From: Hyaloscypha bicolor E
Taxonomy: Eukaryota; Ascomycota; Leotiomycetes; Helotiales; Hyaloscyphaceae
Direction: 5' to 3'
Assembly: GCF_002865645.1 (NCBI RefSeq)
Contig: NW_020194557.1
Coordinates: 744,001-808,000 of the forward strand
Length of the DNA stretch: 64,000 bases
The stretch's first letter is position 1; each line of letters begins with the position of its first letter. This document shows, in pieces, positions 25,075-36,228 of this stretch. Under the pieces are notes generated by a model, which worked only from the letters and a program-made list of their open reading frames with translations, searched no databases and was not told the DNA's origin. The position numbers and the translations under genes were made by a program.

Positions 25075-26852
25075 AAATTATCAATCGCCATCTACGCCCG
25101 CTCAGACCGTAACTGCCCCCACGTACACGCTGCAGACCAAGCACACCTGCTCGCCGGCGACACCGTCGAAAGCACCTACCTTTCCATTACCGCCATCACC
25201 GCCATCATCGCCATCGCCAAGGCATCGGGCGCAGAAGTAGTTATACCCGGCTATGAATTCCTGTCCGAGAGCGCTGAGTTTGCGGAGGCATGTGAGGGGA
25301 GTGGAATTGTTTGGTTGAGACCTACGCCGCTGCAGATGAGGAGTCTAGGGCTCAAGCATTTGGCGAGAGAACGCGCCAAAGATGCTTGAGTGCCGTTGTT
25401 GCCGGGCACGGGATTGCTTGGGGATGTTAATCAAGTACTTGATGAGGCTGAGGTGATTGGGTATCCGGTTATTGTGAAGAGTAGCGCTGGTGGAGGGGAA
25501 TCGGAGTGAAGAAATGTGCAACTCCTCTGGAGCTGAGAGAAGCTTTTGATTCTATTAGATATCTGGCGGTTTCAATCTTCAAAGATAAAAGAGTCTTTAT
25601 CGAGAAGTTCGTGGAAAACGCGAGACATGTTGAAGTTCAGATTGTTGGTGATGGGGACGGGTTGGTGAAACATCTCGGTGAGCGGGACTGCTCGCTCCAG
25701 CGGCGGAAGCAGAAAGTTATTGAAGAGTGTCCTGCTATATTCGTGCCGGAAAAGATTCGTGGGAGTATGCGCCGCGCAGCCATCGAGCTTGCTTCTTCCG
25801 TCTCGTATAGAGGTGTTGGCACCGTTGAATTCTTATATGATATCGGAACCGAGGCTTTCTATTTTATGGAGGTGAATACGCAGCTACAAGTAGAGCATGC
25901 CGTCACCGAAATCATTACTGGGCTAGAACTCGTAGAGGCAATAATCAGGATTGGCGCCGGCGCTTCGTCTTGTTGAAGCTCGAATCTATGGCGAGTCACC
26001 GTTACAGGATTTTGAACCCTCACCAGGGCAACTCTTAGAGGTGTCGTTTCCTGAGAATGTACGAGTTGATACGTGGATCGAAGCTGGTACCATTATCTCC
26101 TCTCTATATAATCCTTTGTTGGCAAAGGTCATCGTATGCGGCAAGGACCGTCCAGAAGCCATCAGGAAGCTAGCCGCTACTCTCCAAAACAATGTTTTTT
26201 CTGGCATCGAAACGAACCTAGATTACCTCAAGCAAATAGTTTCGAGCAGCGATTTCCAAAATGGAACGTACACAACGACAACACTCGATACCGTCAAGTT
26301 CCAAGCCGATGCATTCGAAGTCTTAGATCCAGGGCCCTCGACCACCATCTAGGATTTCCCAGGTCGTCAAGGGTTGTGGCATGCTGGAATCCCTCCATTG
26401 GACCTATGGATGACTATTCATTTCGACTCGCCAATTGTCTGCTGGGAAATGGCCTTGGAGCAGCGTGCTTGGAGTGTACCCACGCTAGACCTACGATAAT
26501 TTTCCACCAAGACGCTTATGTGGCAGTTGTAGGTGGGCAGCTCAGCCTTGAAATAGATAGGACGCCTATCCCTCTTTTCAAACCTCTCCACGTGCATGCA
26601 GGTCAGCTATTGAAGCTTGGGGGACTCAACACTGGCTGTAGAGCATATATATCGGTCAAAGGCGGAATTACTGTATCGCCAGTACTTGGTAGCCGTTCGA
26701 CTTTTGCTCTCGGAAAGCTCGGTGGGCATTCTGGTCGAGTTTTGCGTGAAGGGGATATCGTCCCTTTTCACGAGAGCGCTGGCACTGGTCAGACAGTGAA
26801 AAGTGAAATCTCCGCTCTTCTTGTACCGAAATATGGGAGATGGTGGGAGGTT
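25075..26852 (+). pseudogene. Urea carboxylase-like (DUR1,2 type) pseudogene fragment
   Basis: Consecutive forward frames match the biotin-carboxylase part of urea carboxylase/urea amidolyase: PGYEFLSESAEFAEACE, KSSAGGGG, a VFIEKFVENARHVEVQIVGD block, MEVNTQLQVEHAVTE, and the C-terminal ARIYGESPLQDFEPSPGQLL. The AHS2/KipA-like domain follows (GPMDDYSFRLAN, FHQDAYVAVVGG, VKGGI, SRSTFALGKLGGHSGR). Lesions: TGA at 25,388 where the family has glycine, frameshifts near 25,497 and 25,955, and TAG at 26,350 where Q is expected (TTVQD-PGR). The usual NTRLQVEH Arg is Gln here. The N-terminus, KipI/AHS1 domain and biotinyl domain are missing. The frame runs on into AAA-ATPase sequence at about 26,853. 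The intact enzyme would carboxylate urea to allophanate in the cytosol; this copy cannot. Confidence 0.85.
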
Positions 26853-27157
26853 AAAGTAATGCTCACATACTCGCCCTTAGATTCCGACTCTTGCCTTGAG
26901 CTCTGGAAAACATTCGTCTTGAACGGTACCGCGGAGAGCAAATATAAATAGTTCAGCGAGGATTTTCTCCGAGAAATTACAAACCAGGAGATCAATGGAC
27001 GACAGATTAAGAACATCGTTCAGATGGCATACTCAAGGGCAGGCAACACAGGTCGCGTGATGACGGCGGATGATATCGTTATTAGGTCAAACGCCTTGAC
27101 CTCCTTCGAGATAGACTTCCAGCATAGGGCTGGCTCGGTGCGGCATTTTGTACCATA
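26853..27157 (+). pseudogene. AAA-ATPase C-terminal fragment fused to the urea carboxylase relic
   Basis: From about 26,853 the frame changes character without leaving phase. VMLTYSPLDSDSCLELWKTF matches the strand-loop of fungal AAA ATPases (Y-PLD--SR-E-W--F). After an in-frame TAG at 26,949 (Q expected) it continues with FSEDFLREI and NQEINGRQIKNIV, the G-R-x-I-K-N sensor-2/lid motif. It ends in MTADDIVI ... FEIDFQHR and a stop at 27,155. The Walker A and B parts are absent. Only the C-terminal ~100 residues of an AAA domain survive, attached to a different gene. Confidence 0.75.
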
Positions 27158-27802
27158 GTAGCAGAAAACTTTTCTAGGACGCTAAGGGAAGACTTGACTA
27201 ACACGAAAGAGGAAATATTTAGGAGGTAGTGCGAGACAATGCTATATTGCGAGAAAATCCGCCTTGGATTTGAAGGGAGTATTTTGGATGGGTCCTGTTT
27301 GGGCTCCTCAGGAGCCGACTTGGTCCCACAGAACATAGGCATATAGAGTTGATAGTTTTCGCAGCTGAATAGTAAGCAAATTATGATTGGTCATTAGAGG
27401 GGAGAGCAGGAACGTGACTGAACAACCTGAGTAGAGGTGAGACGAGGGTGAGTAGCGCCTGAGCAGAGCGGCGATGGAGACTAACCGCGTTGGAAGGAAG
27501 GGAGGTTTAGATTTAATGAGATTACCAGAATACACTCGAAAGGGGGGGCGGATCACGTGAACTGGGACTGGAAGCACCAGATTTGCTACCGCAAGGAATT
27601 ATTATGGGATGAGGGTGGAAAAATAAATGAAAAAATGAATTTTTTTTAGAAAATTTTGACAAGCCACTCTCCTTGTCAGAAATGACGCTTCCTAGCGCTT
27701 TCCCCTCATAATCACTCTAAAGTGGAGCTGAGCAAGCATTTTGAAAGCGTTGCAACCTCAGTGGGGGAATTTATCCAACCACACTGGCACAAAATACACA
27801 TG
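27158..27802. other. No gene recognised
   Basis: GC-balanced to AT-leaning sequence with a G-rich run at 27,541-27,549 and an A/T-rich patch at 27,617-27,660. No protein family or RNA is recognised. Confidence 0.5.
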
Positions 27803-28039
<237 letters not shown>

Positions 28040-28328
28040 CTAGGGAAACAGTCATGTTGCTCGGAGGCTCACGACCTTTATCTGATTTGTTTGTACTTCC
28101 CATCTTTGAACCTTTATCTCGCCTGGAGGTATGATACCGCCTCTTTTGTCTCCTTCTCCGGGTATAGTGGGTTGGATATCGCATCCTCTGGTTTAGATAC
28201 CCTTTTACTATAATGGGGTTGCTACATAAAAGCACCCGAGGCTCTGGCTCTCCGTCCTCGCGCTAGTCGGCGATGGTGATCCTCCTGTTCCGTCATCTTT
28301 GAACGATACTTTCTCCAGAAACGTCGAA

Positions 28329-28661
28329 ATGGCAGATATTGGTCTCCGCAAATACATCGACAACATGGTGTCAAAGAGCTCCAAGGGTATCTTGATTCTG
28401 CTGATTCTTTGTGCAAGCATCACTTCAACTACTGGAGGATGCGACAGCTCCATAATGAAAGGACTAAACATCTCGGCATCTTATGCCGATTATTTCCACC
28501 TCAACACCGCCACCCTCGCTCTCAACTTTTCATGCGTTTGGGCTGGAAGCGCGATTTCGGACCTCTTCTATGGCCAGATTACGAATTCCCTGGGAAGCAG
28601 GTGCGTGATGCTCATTGCATGGGTGATCACCATCGTCGCAGCGAGGGTTGCCGGTAGATGA
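28329..28661 (+). pseudogene. MFS sugar porter N-terminal relic
   Basis: Starts at an ATG and reads about 110 codons. A short amphipathic leader is followed by SSKGILILLILCASITSTTG (TM1), then CDSSIMKGLNI (family GYDSSMMNGLNI) and a hydrophobic TM2 (TATLALNFSCVWAG). SDLFYGQITNSLGSR is the loop 2-3 signature, with R-R replaced by S-R, and a third hydrophobic segment ends at a TGA. The other nine membrane segments are not found downstream. Hexose or lactose/cellobiose transport would be the family role; substrate cannot be told. Confidence 0.78.
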
Positions 28662-30921
28662 AGACAAGTCTGTGATTTGTTGACTCAGATTAAGCCTGAT
28701 ACTGTACAGCCTCGCCATGGCGATCATCTTCCAAGGTGGAGCGGAAATTTCAAGGTGGTCGAACCCGTTCGAAATTGCCATAGCCAAGGACTTCGAAACC
28801 TGCAATTTTCTCAAGATAATGGCAGCTTCGATGAGATCGCCGCCTTGCAGGGGGGCTTTCCGCCGGAGATAGGAGAGCTCGAATATGTCGTTGAAAAAAT
28901 CGTGAGAAACTCCTACCAAAGAAGACTCTCTCCAATCCTTCCAAAAATTGGTTTCTTGACAATCTCAAATAAGGGCTTGGATCAGGACCTAAAGATCTTC
29001 ACACCTTGTCTCATCTGCATCCTGAATGGAGGTAAAGGGGCTAGCAATGGCGAATTGAAAGATGTATTCTTCTAAGAGGTCTTTGTAAAACCGATTTCGT
29101 GGCATCTGATTATATAAACTCCTTTTATAAACCATCTAGACCCATCAAGGTGCAAGCGATTCTAAGATCGACATCCTGGCGTATTGTCTGGGGGTGGCAT
29201 GTTAGAGACATGATCTAGAATGCATTTCCGCCAAGCTACTCACCTCAAAAATATGCCGAGCATTCACAGTTACCAGTAGCCATTCATCTCTTCAGTAATG
29301 CTCGCAGTCGCGCAAAGCATCACGGACTGAATTGACTGCCTTACTGTAGTTATTCATAGCCACCTGCTCCCACGGAATCCGGGCTTTGAAAGTAATGCTG
29401 TACCACACGCTGCGTAAGCATGTATCAGTGGTGGTGAATCGAAAACGCATAGTATCGAAGGTGTCAAAAGCGCAACATCTGATTTGATGTATGAAAGAGA
29501 AGAAGTGTCCGAAATTTCTTCAACAGAGACTTCATCAAATCGAAGCTCATGGGACATCGAGGTACAACATCAATATCCTCGGAGAAAGACTGTCATACTT
29601 TTCAGACGTCTGTGAAGATATGACAACTTCCAAACTTGCAGAAGGTGTTTCGGAGCACCTGATGAGCTCTCGGCCGCGAAGATTCCGGGGTATCCCATAC
29701 ACAAGGCTCTGCTGAGAGATTCCGACGGCATCTACAACATACAAGCTTTTCCTCACTACATTTCTTCTTCTTACACCCATCATAAGCTTAGCATGCGTCT
29801 GGTCGAAGAGCTAAAGCGCTGTTGGAAAGGGAGGAGTGAAAGGGACAACACACAGGTGAGGCAGCCAGAGACTGTACGGCTGTGCTTCTTGGTAGGTTGG
29901 GGTGCACGCAAGCCAGCTGGAGAAATCTTGAAATTGGCAACATCAAGAGCTACATGTGTAATCATGCGTTCACAACATTAATTGAAACCCCGAAACTCTC
30001 GAGCCACTCGTTATTGAAAGTGGGCTTTTAGACAGTGCTCGCAGAGTGATTCAGATGCGCTTGGCAATGTCTAATCCAAATATGTTTAGAACAGAATGAT
30101 GAAGCAGAAGCTATATCAAGTGGTGGAGGAAAGCGCAAGCTGCGAGGAATATCAAAGGCTAATGGGTGGAGAGAAGAAGGGTTTGATTATCAACAGGGAG
30201 TGAGAAAGTTCAGTGCAGCCCTTGCTTACTCATCCTCACAAACTTATTTTGGTACCCCTGAGTTCCCCGAAAGGTACTGGATAATAGCAAACATGGAGTA
30301 TGCATGAAGGTGAGTTGGGAAGGCACCTTTGCAACATCATAATACTCAAAGCAATATCGCAGGGAAATGTGATACGGTACATCCTCCAGCTCTCGACGAG
30401 CAGCTCCTTTCTGTCCATCAGAGCACTTCAAAATGGTGCCCCTTCACAGTAGTCGCAGGCTTCATTATTGAACTACGGATAGTGAATTATGTATTCCGTT
30501 TCTAATTTCTTGACATTCTTTCAAAGTAAAAAATTACTTATTTTGTCCTTTTGAAGTGTTCTCGTAATCTAGTACGGGCTATTAGAAGTACTATACATGA
30601 CATGAGAATGAGTCGAGACGTCTGCAATGCTGAAATGGCTGGTTTGCACGTGACGGCGCAAAGGATAAAACTCTGATTTTGGGCACCCCAAACCTTATAG
30701 GTTACATCAATTATATGCTCTTTTGCTGAACCTCAAAATTGACCTCTCAACATGCAAGTGATAAATGGCAAGCAGAAACTTGTCCCTTGAACGATGCTTT
30801 ACTTTTTCAGTGAAGTGTACATCAGCATGATCAGGTCATAGTATCCCGCACCTACCCCGCCAAAGTAACGCATAGGGGGTCCCCACCATAATTTAAGCGA
30901 GAGGCGCTAATTGTGCCTCAG
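28662..30921. other. No gene supported
   Basis: Several open frames of 60-130 codons exist on both strands, but none shows a family motif or convincing splice structure. About 29,480-29,980 has a forward frame with moderately protein-like sequence (APDELSAAKIPGYPIHKALL) that stops frequently; it may be a further relic. Treated as non-coding or decayed. Confidence 0.5.
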
Positions 30922-31231
30922 GACTTGCACCAAAGCCCCTACATCCCTGCGGGTTTGGTGCGTATCAGCGATACGGCGCAGTCACAGCGATACGGTCATT
31001 CTTGGTAACAACTTCCACAAAATTAAAAAGTTGAGAGAAGCCAAAATTGCTTAATTATTGGGCGTACCTCTATCTAAACTTTTTCTTTTCAGATCTTGTA
31101 TTACGTTGTGGAGTTATCAAAAATTCTAGATTTTTTTTGTTAGGGAATAAAAAGTGACCGTATCGCTGACTTTTGACCGTATAACTAATACGCACTAGAC
31201 CCGCAGGGACTTAGGGGCTTTAGTGAAAGTC
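30922..31231. mobile_element. Inverted-repeat (MITE-like) element upstream of the Zn2Cys6 gene
   Basis: The first ~75 bp (30,922 to ~30,997) is the imperfect reverse complement of the last ~75 bp (~31,157 to 31,231). Shared words include AAAGCCCCT, TCCCTGCGGGT and AGCGATACGGTCA. A motif AGCGATACGG occurs twice in the left arm, like the subterminal repeats of MULE or hAT derivatives. The ~160 bp centre is AT-rich and non-coding. No clean target duplication is visible. It ends 131 bp before the overlapping uORF of the transcription factor gene, so it lies in that promoter. Confidence 0.8.
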
Positions 31232-31362
31232 TTGACGCACGATTAAAAACAGTTTCGGCTGTACTGACACAAAAGCCTCGGCAGCGGCAACTTCATCCCT
31301 TTCATCAATTCTTAACAATATATTGACCACACATCAACAACAAGGTGCTTGAGATTTTTGAG

Positions 31363-31386
31363 ATGACACACTATGGGTGGCTATGA
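31363..31386 (+). promoter_or_regulatory. Eight-codon uORF overlapping the main start
   Basis: An ATG ten bases upstream of the presumed start at 31,373 opens a different frame and stops at TGA 31,384-31,386, past the main ATG. Ribosomes using it could not initiate at 31,373 without backtracking. If transcription starts upstream, this would keep expression of the regulator low. Seen in sequence; effect is inference. Confidence 0.45.
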
Positions 31387-34300
31387 GCTTCACAACGGGG
31401 GGGAGGCACAGCCGTCAGGTCCGCGACCGCATTCGAACCAAGGACATAGCTCTGGCCCTCCGAGCTCATCTAATGAGCGCCCGCCGCTCAAGAGAAAGTA
31501 TCATCCCAGAGCCTCTCGGGCCTGTGAGCTATGCCGAGTAAAAAAGCTAAGGTGGTTTACTATTAAAACAGCCCCCGCTTCCGCAGCACTAACGACTTCT
31601 AGTGTGACCAAGGCAGGCCGTGCCAGGTTTGTAAAGGTAATTCTTTCCAGCACTCCAGCATTTAAACTGTCCAGAGTTAATCGACTCTTAGATCGTGAAG
31701 TCCCATGTATTTATAGCGAGAGTTCCTCCCAAAAGTTTATGAGAGGATCCGATACAGGTAACTCGTTTCTTCTGGACAAGACTTCGAGACCCCCGCCTCT
31801 CCGAGTCTCGCCTGTCGTGCGTGAGCGAGCACTCGAAGATGAGTATTTCCAATTACCTGGCATACCGTCTCAATATCAGCATCAGGAACGGCCTGTTTCC
31901 TTTCAAGATGCTTTTCCGTCAAGTGGTGACTATCCCCTCTGGAGGGAATTCGAGAACGAGACGATGCTTGCAGTCAACCACCAGACGAGTGGTACAGAGT
32001 TCTACGGACCCTCTTCAAACTTCATATCTTTGAATAAACTCCTATCAAAGGCTCGTCAACTGATTGCAGCGGATCCTTCTAAACCAGCTTCCACGGACCA
32101 CCACACTGTCAGCCCTGGATTTCTGCCGGACCCATCTGCCGGTTCCTCGAATCTGAGTACTGTTCGTTCGCAGTCTACAGCTGCCGAAACTCCAGGCTTG
32201 ACACAGAATCTCGCATCGATAGATCCACCACATACCCCTCTTTCGGTTGTCAATCTTCTTTGCGATGAAACTGCCACTCTGCCTGATCCGAGGCCATCAT
32301 CTCCAGTTACCGTTGCAGGCAGAGCTCAGAAGCAGCCCAGTTCTGCCCCTGTGACACCGGCAACCATTCAAACTGCGTCTCCACATGAACCAAACGCGCA
32401 CCATGACCCGGAAACACCAGGGGCTCAGCCACGGTCTATTGACGTCCAAGTTGCAGTCCAAAACTCCTCTGATTGTTTCTTCGGGAATCCCATGTTATTG
32501 GAGATAGAGTATGTAAATATATACTTTAACAACTTACACTACATCTCTCCCTTCCTAGATACTGGGATATTCAAGGAAAGATGTGGGCGTGAGATATGGG
32601 CTGCTAGCGCGTTGAAACGACTTCGGCGCAACCAGATGCATTTTTTGGCACTCTATAATGCAGTGCTTGCGGTCGGGGCATTGGCCGCTCCCACAGACGC
32701 ACTCGAAAGCAGCCGTTCCGAACTCGGTGCACCATGGGAGGAAAATCACTCTCTACACAGCCGAAAGGTGGTACCATCTTCCATTCGACTTTCGAAGCTT
32801 TATTTTCAACGTGCCCGGAGGTTGCTTGGAGATGTGTTCGAAATCTGCTCCTTAGAAGGCGCGCAAGCACTTCTTCTACTTGTAAGTTAATCCCCAATCG
32901 AAGCTCCCGATTCCGGACAATTGCTAAATATTCTCTTCAGTCCATATGGTGTCATCATGCTTTGCGACCACATGCCAGCTATATGTATAGTGGGATGGCG
33001 GTCAGGACAGCTTTTGCTATAGGAATCACATCAACAAACCGCTCACAGCCCGAAGAATCCCAAGTTGCATCTGCTAGGACATGGTGGTAAGTTGTCACCC
33101 AACAATTTCCCCCCCATGTTCCACAACTCAGTCTTAAGCTGTCAATCAAATTCTTGAACCTCGCAGCTAATAATGGATGTTCACAGGTGCATCTACTGCC
33201 ACGAAATGTGACTGACTACTCTTGCAACCCAACACAATTAGAATTGTTCGCTGATCAGTTTTTCCCAGCAAGATAACTTGTTCCTCCGGTCGAGAAAGTA
33301 GTATGAGTGCTCCATCTAAATATCGCCTTCCAACTCCTCTATCAGCTGTAAGTATTCCCAATATTTCAGTCAAGGTTCTCACCAGAGCTCAGGTCTTCCC
33401 CTCAACCACCAACTCTTCAAGCTGTAAACCTTCACAAACGTCTATAATACCTGCACAGGTTTCCCTATCCGCAATACATCGGTCGGCATCTCGGAATATT
33501 TACTCCTTAGAAGCGAACTATGAACAAATATCTCAGTCCGCACGACAGCTCGACGAGGAGTTGACAGTCTGGAATGCAACGCTCCCTCGTTGGCTTAACC
33601 CCGACGTTGTCTCTTTCAAGGAGCCCGAGTGGATGAGCAAACAGAAGCTTGCACTGCAAATAGGTAAGATTCGATTGAGTTTTCAAAATTGCAGCTAAAG
33701 TATCCTAACCTTAATAGGCTTTCATCACATCAGAGCATTCATCTATCGCCCGTTCCTGTCATTGCCGTCAGCTACCGTTGACTTTGATCACTCTGTTTCC
33801 ATCTGCTTGTTGGAAGCAAGCGCGACAATCAAGATCCTCCACTCTGCTTTTACTCATCGGCATTACGTCCGGAGCTGGTGGTACAACGCAACATATATTC
33901 TCTATGCGAGCACCGTTCTCTTACAGTGATCTTGCTTGATAGTCCATCTATTCTATTAACAGCAGGATGTGTGAAGGCTGATCTTATTGAAGATGTCAAT
34001 AGATCACTCGAAATATTGCGGTCCATGGACCAGATGGTCGTAGCAATTCGCTATGCGGATTTACTCCGAGATATCCTCGAGGTTATGGGGCAATCCCATA
34101 TCAATCATCAGAGTACCCAGACAGAAGGACTACCAGCTCGGGATGTCAACTCGAATATCAACAAGGAAAATCCAATGGAATGTCAAGGGGCAGGCACGGC
34201 TGAGATTGGAGGAAATATTGCCTGTTCACTTCAAGCAACGGCACAATTTCAACCGCCCCAGAATTCTATCCTTTCAAGAGATGATGTACTGGCCAACCTT

Positions 34301-34456
34301 GTGAACCATAACCCGATTGGTCACTTCGAGGCACGATCTGATGAGATGATGTTTGGGGCATTAGAAGGGTGGAATGTTGCCGGGAACGTTTTCTCTAACT
34401 TCAATTTCGCTGGACAAAACAACGACGCTTCACTTTGGGACTGGGAACATAATTGA
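31373..34456 (+). pseudogene. Zn(II)2Cys6 fungal-specific transcription factor, two apparent frame breaks
   Basis: A binuclear zinc cluster is split by two introns. RASRACELCRVKK is in exon 1, CDQGRPCQVCK in 31,603-31,636, and REVPCIYSE from 31,692; all six cysteines (C-x2-C-x6-C-x5-C-x2-C-x6-C) are present once joined. A basic/Ser/Pro-rich linker follows. The fungal_trans middle-homology region starts about 32,480 and includes ARTWWCIYCHE, SGRESSMSAPSKYRLP, FIYRPFLSLPS and SWWYNATYILYA. Further introns are at 32,882-32,940, 33,087-33,186 and 33,208-33,268, leaving a 21-nt exon at 33,187-33,207. Two single-base losses are needed to keep frame: in the A6 run 31,540-31,545 (A7 would give K-A-K-C, the family form) and at about 33,927 before VILLDSP. 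Full length would be near 780 residues. It is the likely regulator of the adjacent P450 and permease. These may be assembly homopolymer errors or real lesions. Confidence 0.82.
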
Positions 34457-34535
34457 GGGGATATGACATCTTTGCCACTATCTACTGTATAGGGTTCTGA
34501 ATGGGCGAGGAATGGGCAAATCGTAAGTATAAATT

Positions 34536-35866
34536 CTATGGTTTAATGCTCAATGGACAACTGATTATCCCCATCTCAGGCATCCTGGCGTACTCCAGCG
34601 ATCCGTTCACTTCGAACCCTTTGGACTTCTTAAGCAACACTCGCAACGCAACTTGTATCATCCTGCAATCCCGAGTAATGCATGTCAGCTCCACAAAATC
34701 TAATTCCAGGAGAGGAATATGGGCTATGTGTGCAACTTACATCCTCGCCAACGGCATTCCTGCACACCGATGCCTCCCTCTTCCAAAACCGAGATGAGAG
34801 GTGAGATTTTCTCTGTTCAAGATGAACTTATCAGGGTCTGGAAATACCAAAGGGTCGCGGTTGGCAGCCGCGTAAGAAAGGGTAATTGGTTCTCCTGGGT
34901 TGATCTCTCTGCCATGCAAAGAAACCGTTCTGGATGCTGTGCGAGAGAAGCCTCGATATGGGGTGTAGAGGCGTATGAACTCCTCCGTTGCGGCAGGAAT
35001 CAAGCTGAGGTCCGATCTCAATTGTGTTTGAAGCTCTTGGTCTTTCGACAGGTGGTTGCATATTGCTCCGATCAAGAGGGGTGGAGCGACCATTCCAACA
35101 ACGAGAGATTGGCGGAGGCAGACTCTAGATCTTGTTAGCAAGATTGCTCGGTCGTTACAATGTAGACTCACATAAGCTGGCTATTATCCAAGAAATTTCC
35201 ATCGGCATCCTTTTCAAGTAGCAACGACGAAGCTGGATCGTCTTCTGGACATCGAGGATGTTGCCTTCGACTTTCAAGTAATGTCTCGGCAGTCCTATAC
35301 AGCTTTGTCGAGAACTCCGTTGTTGCATCGCCGTCTTGTGCTCTCCATGCCTTTATCCACCCAGCGGCACTAGCTGCCAATCCTTCAGTGTAACTCGAGT
35401 CCAAGTTCAGCCACTCAGTCTAAACCCAAGCTGGAAACCTCGCTCCATATTCCATACATATGTCCCCTCCTCCTGCTTCAAGCATTGGGGCCAATTCCTT
35501 CTCCGCATGCGCCTCGAGAGTTTTCTCCAGACGCTTTAGTCTTGTGGGCTTGAGTGTCCTATCCAGTGCCGTTCGATAGGGTGTATGTGCTGGCGCATCA
35601 AAATTCAGTGGAGGTCGACGAATGCCTCGTGGGTCGCTGGGTACGACTGCTTTCACTGATGAAATGTATGTAGTCCCGTCGAGAGCAACACTTTTTACAT
35701 CTTCGAGTCGGCTGAGGAGCCAGTAACCATTGTATCTGTCTGTGAAGGCAACAGGGCACATGGTTCTTAACTTGTCGTATTTAGCGTAGATGTGTCCGGG
35801 ATCATTGCTTTCAAGGGGATCGAAATCATTGGGCTTTTGGCTGGAAGGGGCAAGGACTTCTGCCAT
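34536..35866 (-). pseudogene. Soluble bacterial-type cytochrome P450, one in-frame TAG
   Basis: Three exons on the minus strand: 35,172-35,866, 34,741-35,124 and 34,536-34,662. Introns are 47 and 78 nt with GTGAGT and GTAAGT donors. The frame is kept throughout and predicts 401 codons, the size of soluble bacterial-class P450s, with no N-terminal membrane anchor. Motifs: ExxR as EFIRL, PDPDKF, and the haem loop FGRGRHRCAG with the Cys ligand. The I-helix reads VGMVAPPLLIG, so the usual acid-alcohol pair (D/E-T) is absent. The C-terminal exon gives KGFEVNG ... YARMPEMG, typical of the family. A TAG at 35,420-35,422 interrupts ARFPAWV/TEWLN; CAG is the likely ancestor. It is convergent with the regulator (80 bp apart) and divergent from the permease. 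Apart from the TAG it is intact, so it may be very recently lost, read through, or miscalled. Confidence 0.88.
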
Positions 35867-35979
35867 TTTCTCGAATACGATGAATAGAGTGGTTTTGTTT
35901 TAAGTCAGATTTCCAGTCTATGGAAGTCACTGAAGAAAGAGATCGAGGTATATGCCAGAATAAAGACTGTACAAGGCCA

Positions 35980-36004
35980 GGGGGGGGGGGGGGGGGGGGG
36001 GGGG
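35980..36004. repeat. Poly-G tract (25 G)
   Basis: Uninterrupted run of 25 guanines, 114 bp upstream of the P450 start on its coding strand sense (poly-C when read towards the P450). Such runs can adopt G-quadruplex structure and are prone to length error in assemblies. Confidence 0.97.
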
Positions 36005-36172
36005 CGCAGAGATAAATGTCGTTGCTACTTGCCGAGAAAAGTCGAGGCTTGGAATGGGATCTTCTCAAGATGTTAACTGGAAACCGGGTCTTCTTACGGT
36101 ATTCACGTTCTCATATGCAGCGAGAACAGAGACCGATCTCAAGCTGGAGTGTTGTTCCGCTTTCCGTTCATC

Positions 36173-36228
36173 CGCTCTTCCGCTCTTCCGCTCTTCCGCT
36201 CTTCCGCTCTTCCGCCCTTCCGCTGTCC
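36173..36228. repeat. 8-bp minisatellite, seven units
   Basis: Unit CGCTCTTC repeated five times exactly and twice with one or two changes. Located between the P450 and permease start codons. Confidence 0.95.

Noticed and set aside
28530..28968. Minus-strand frames behind the sugar-porter relic
   Set aside because: No family similarity recognised; they overlap the antisense of the relic.
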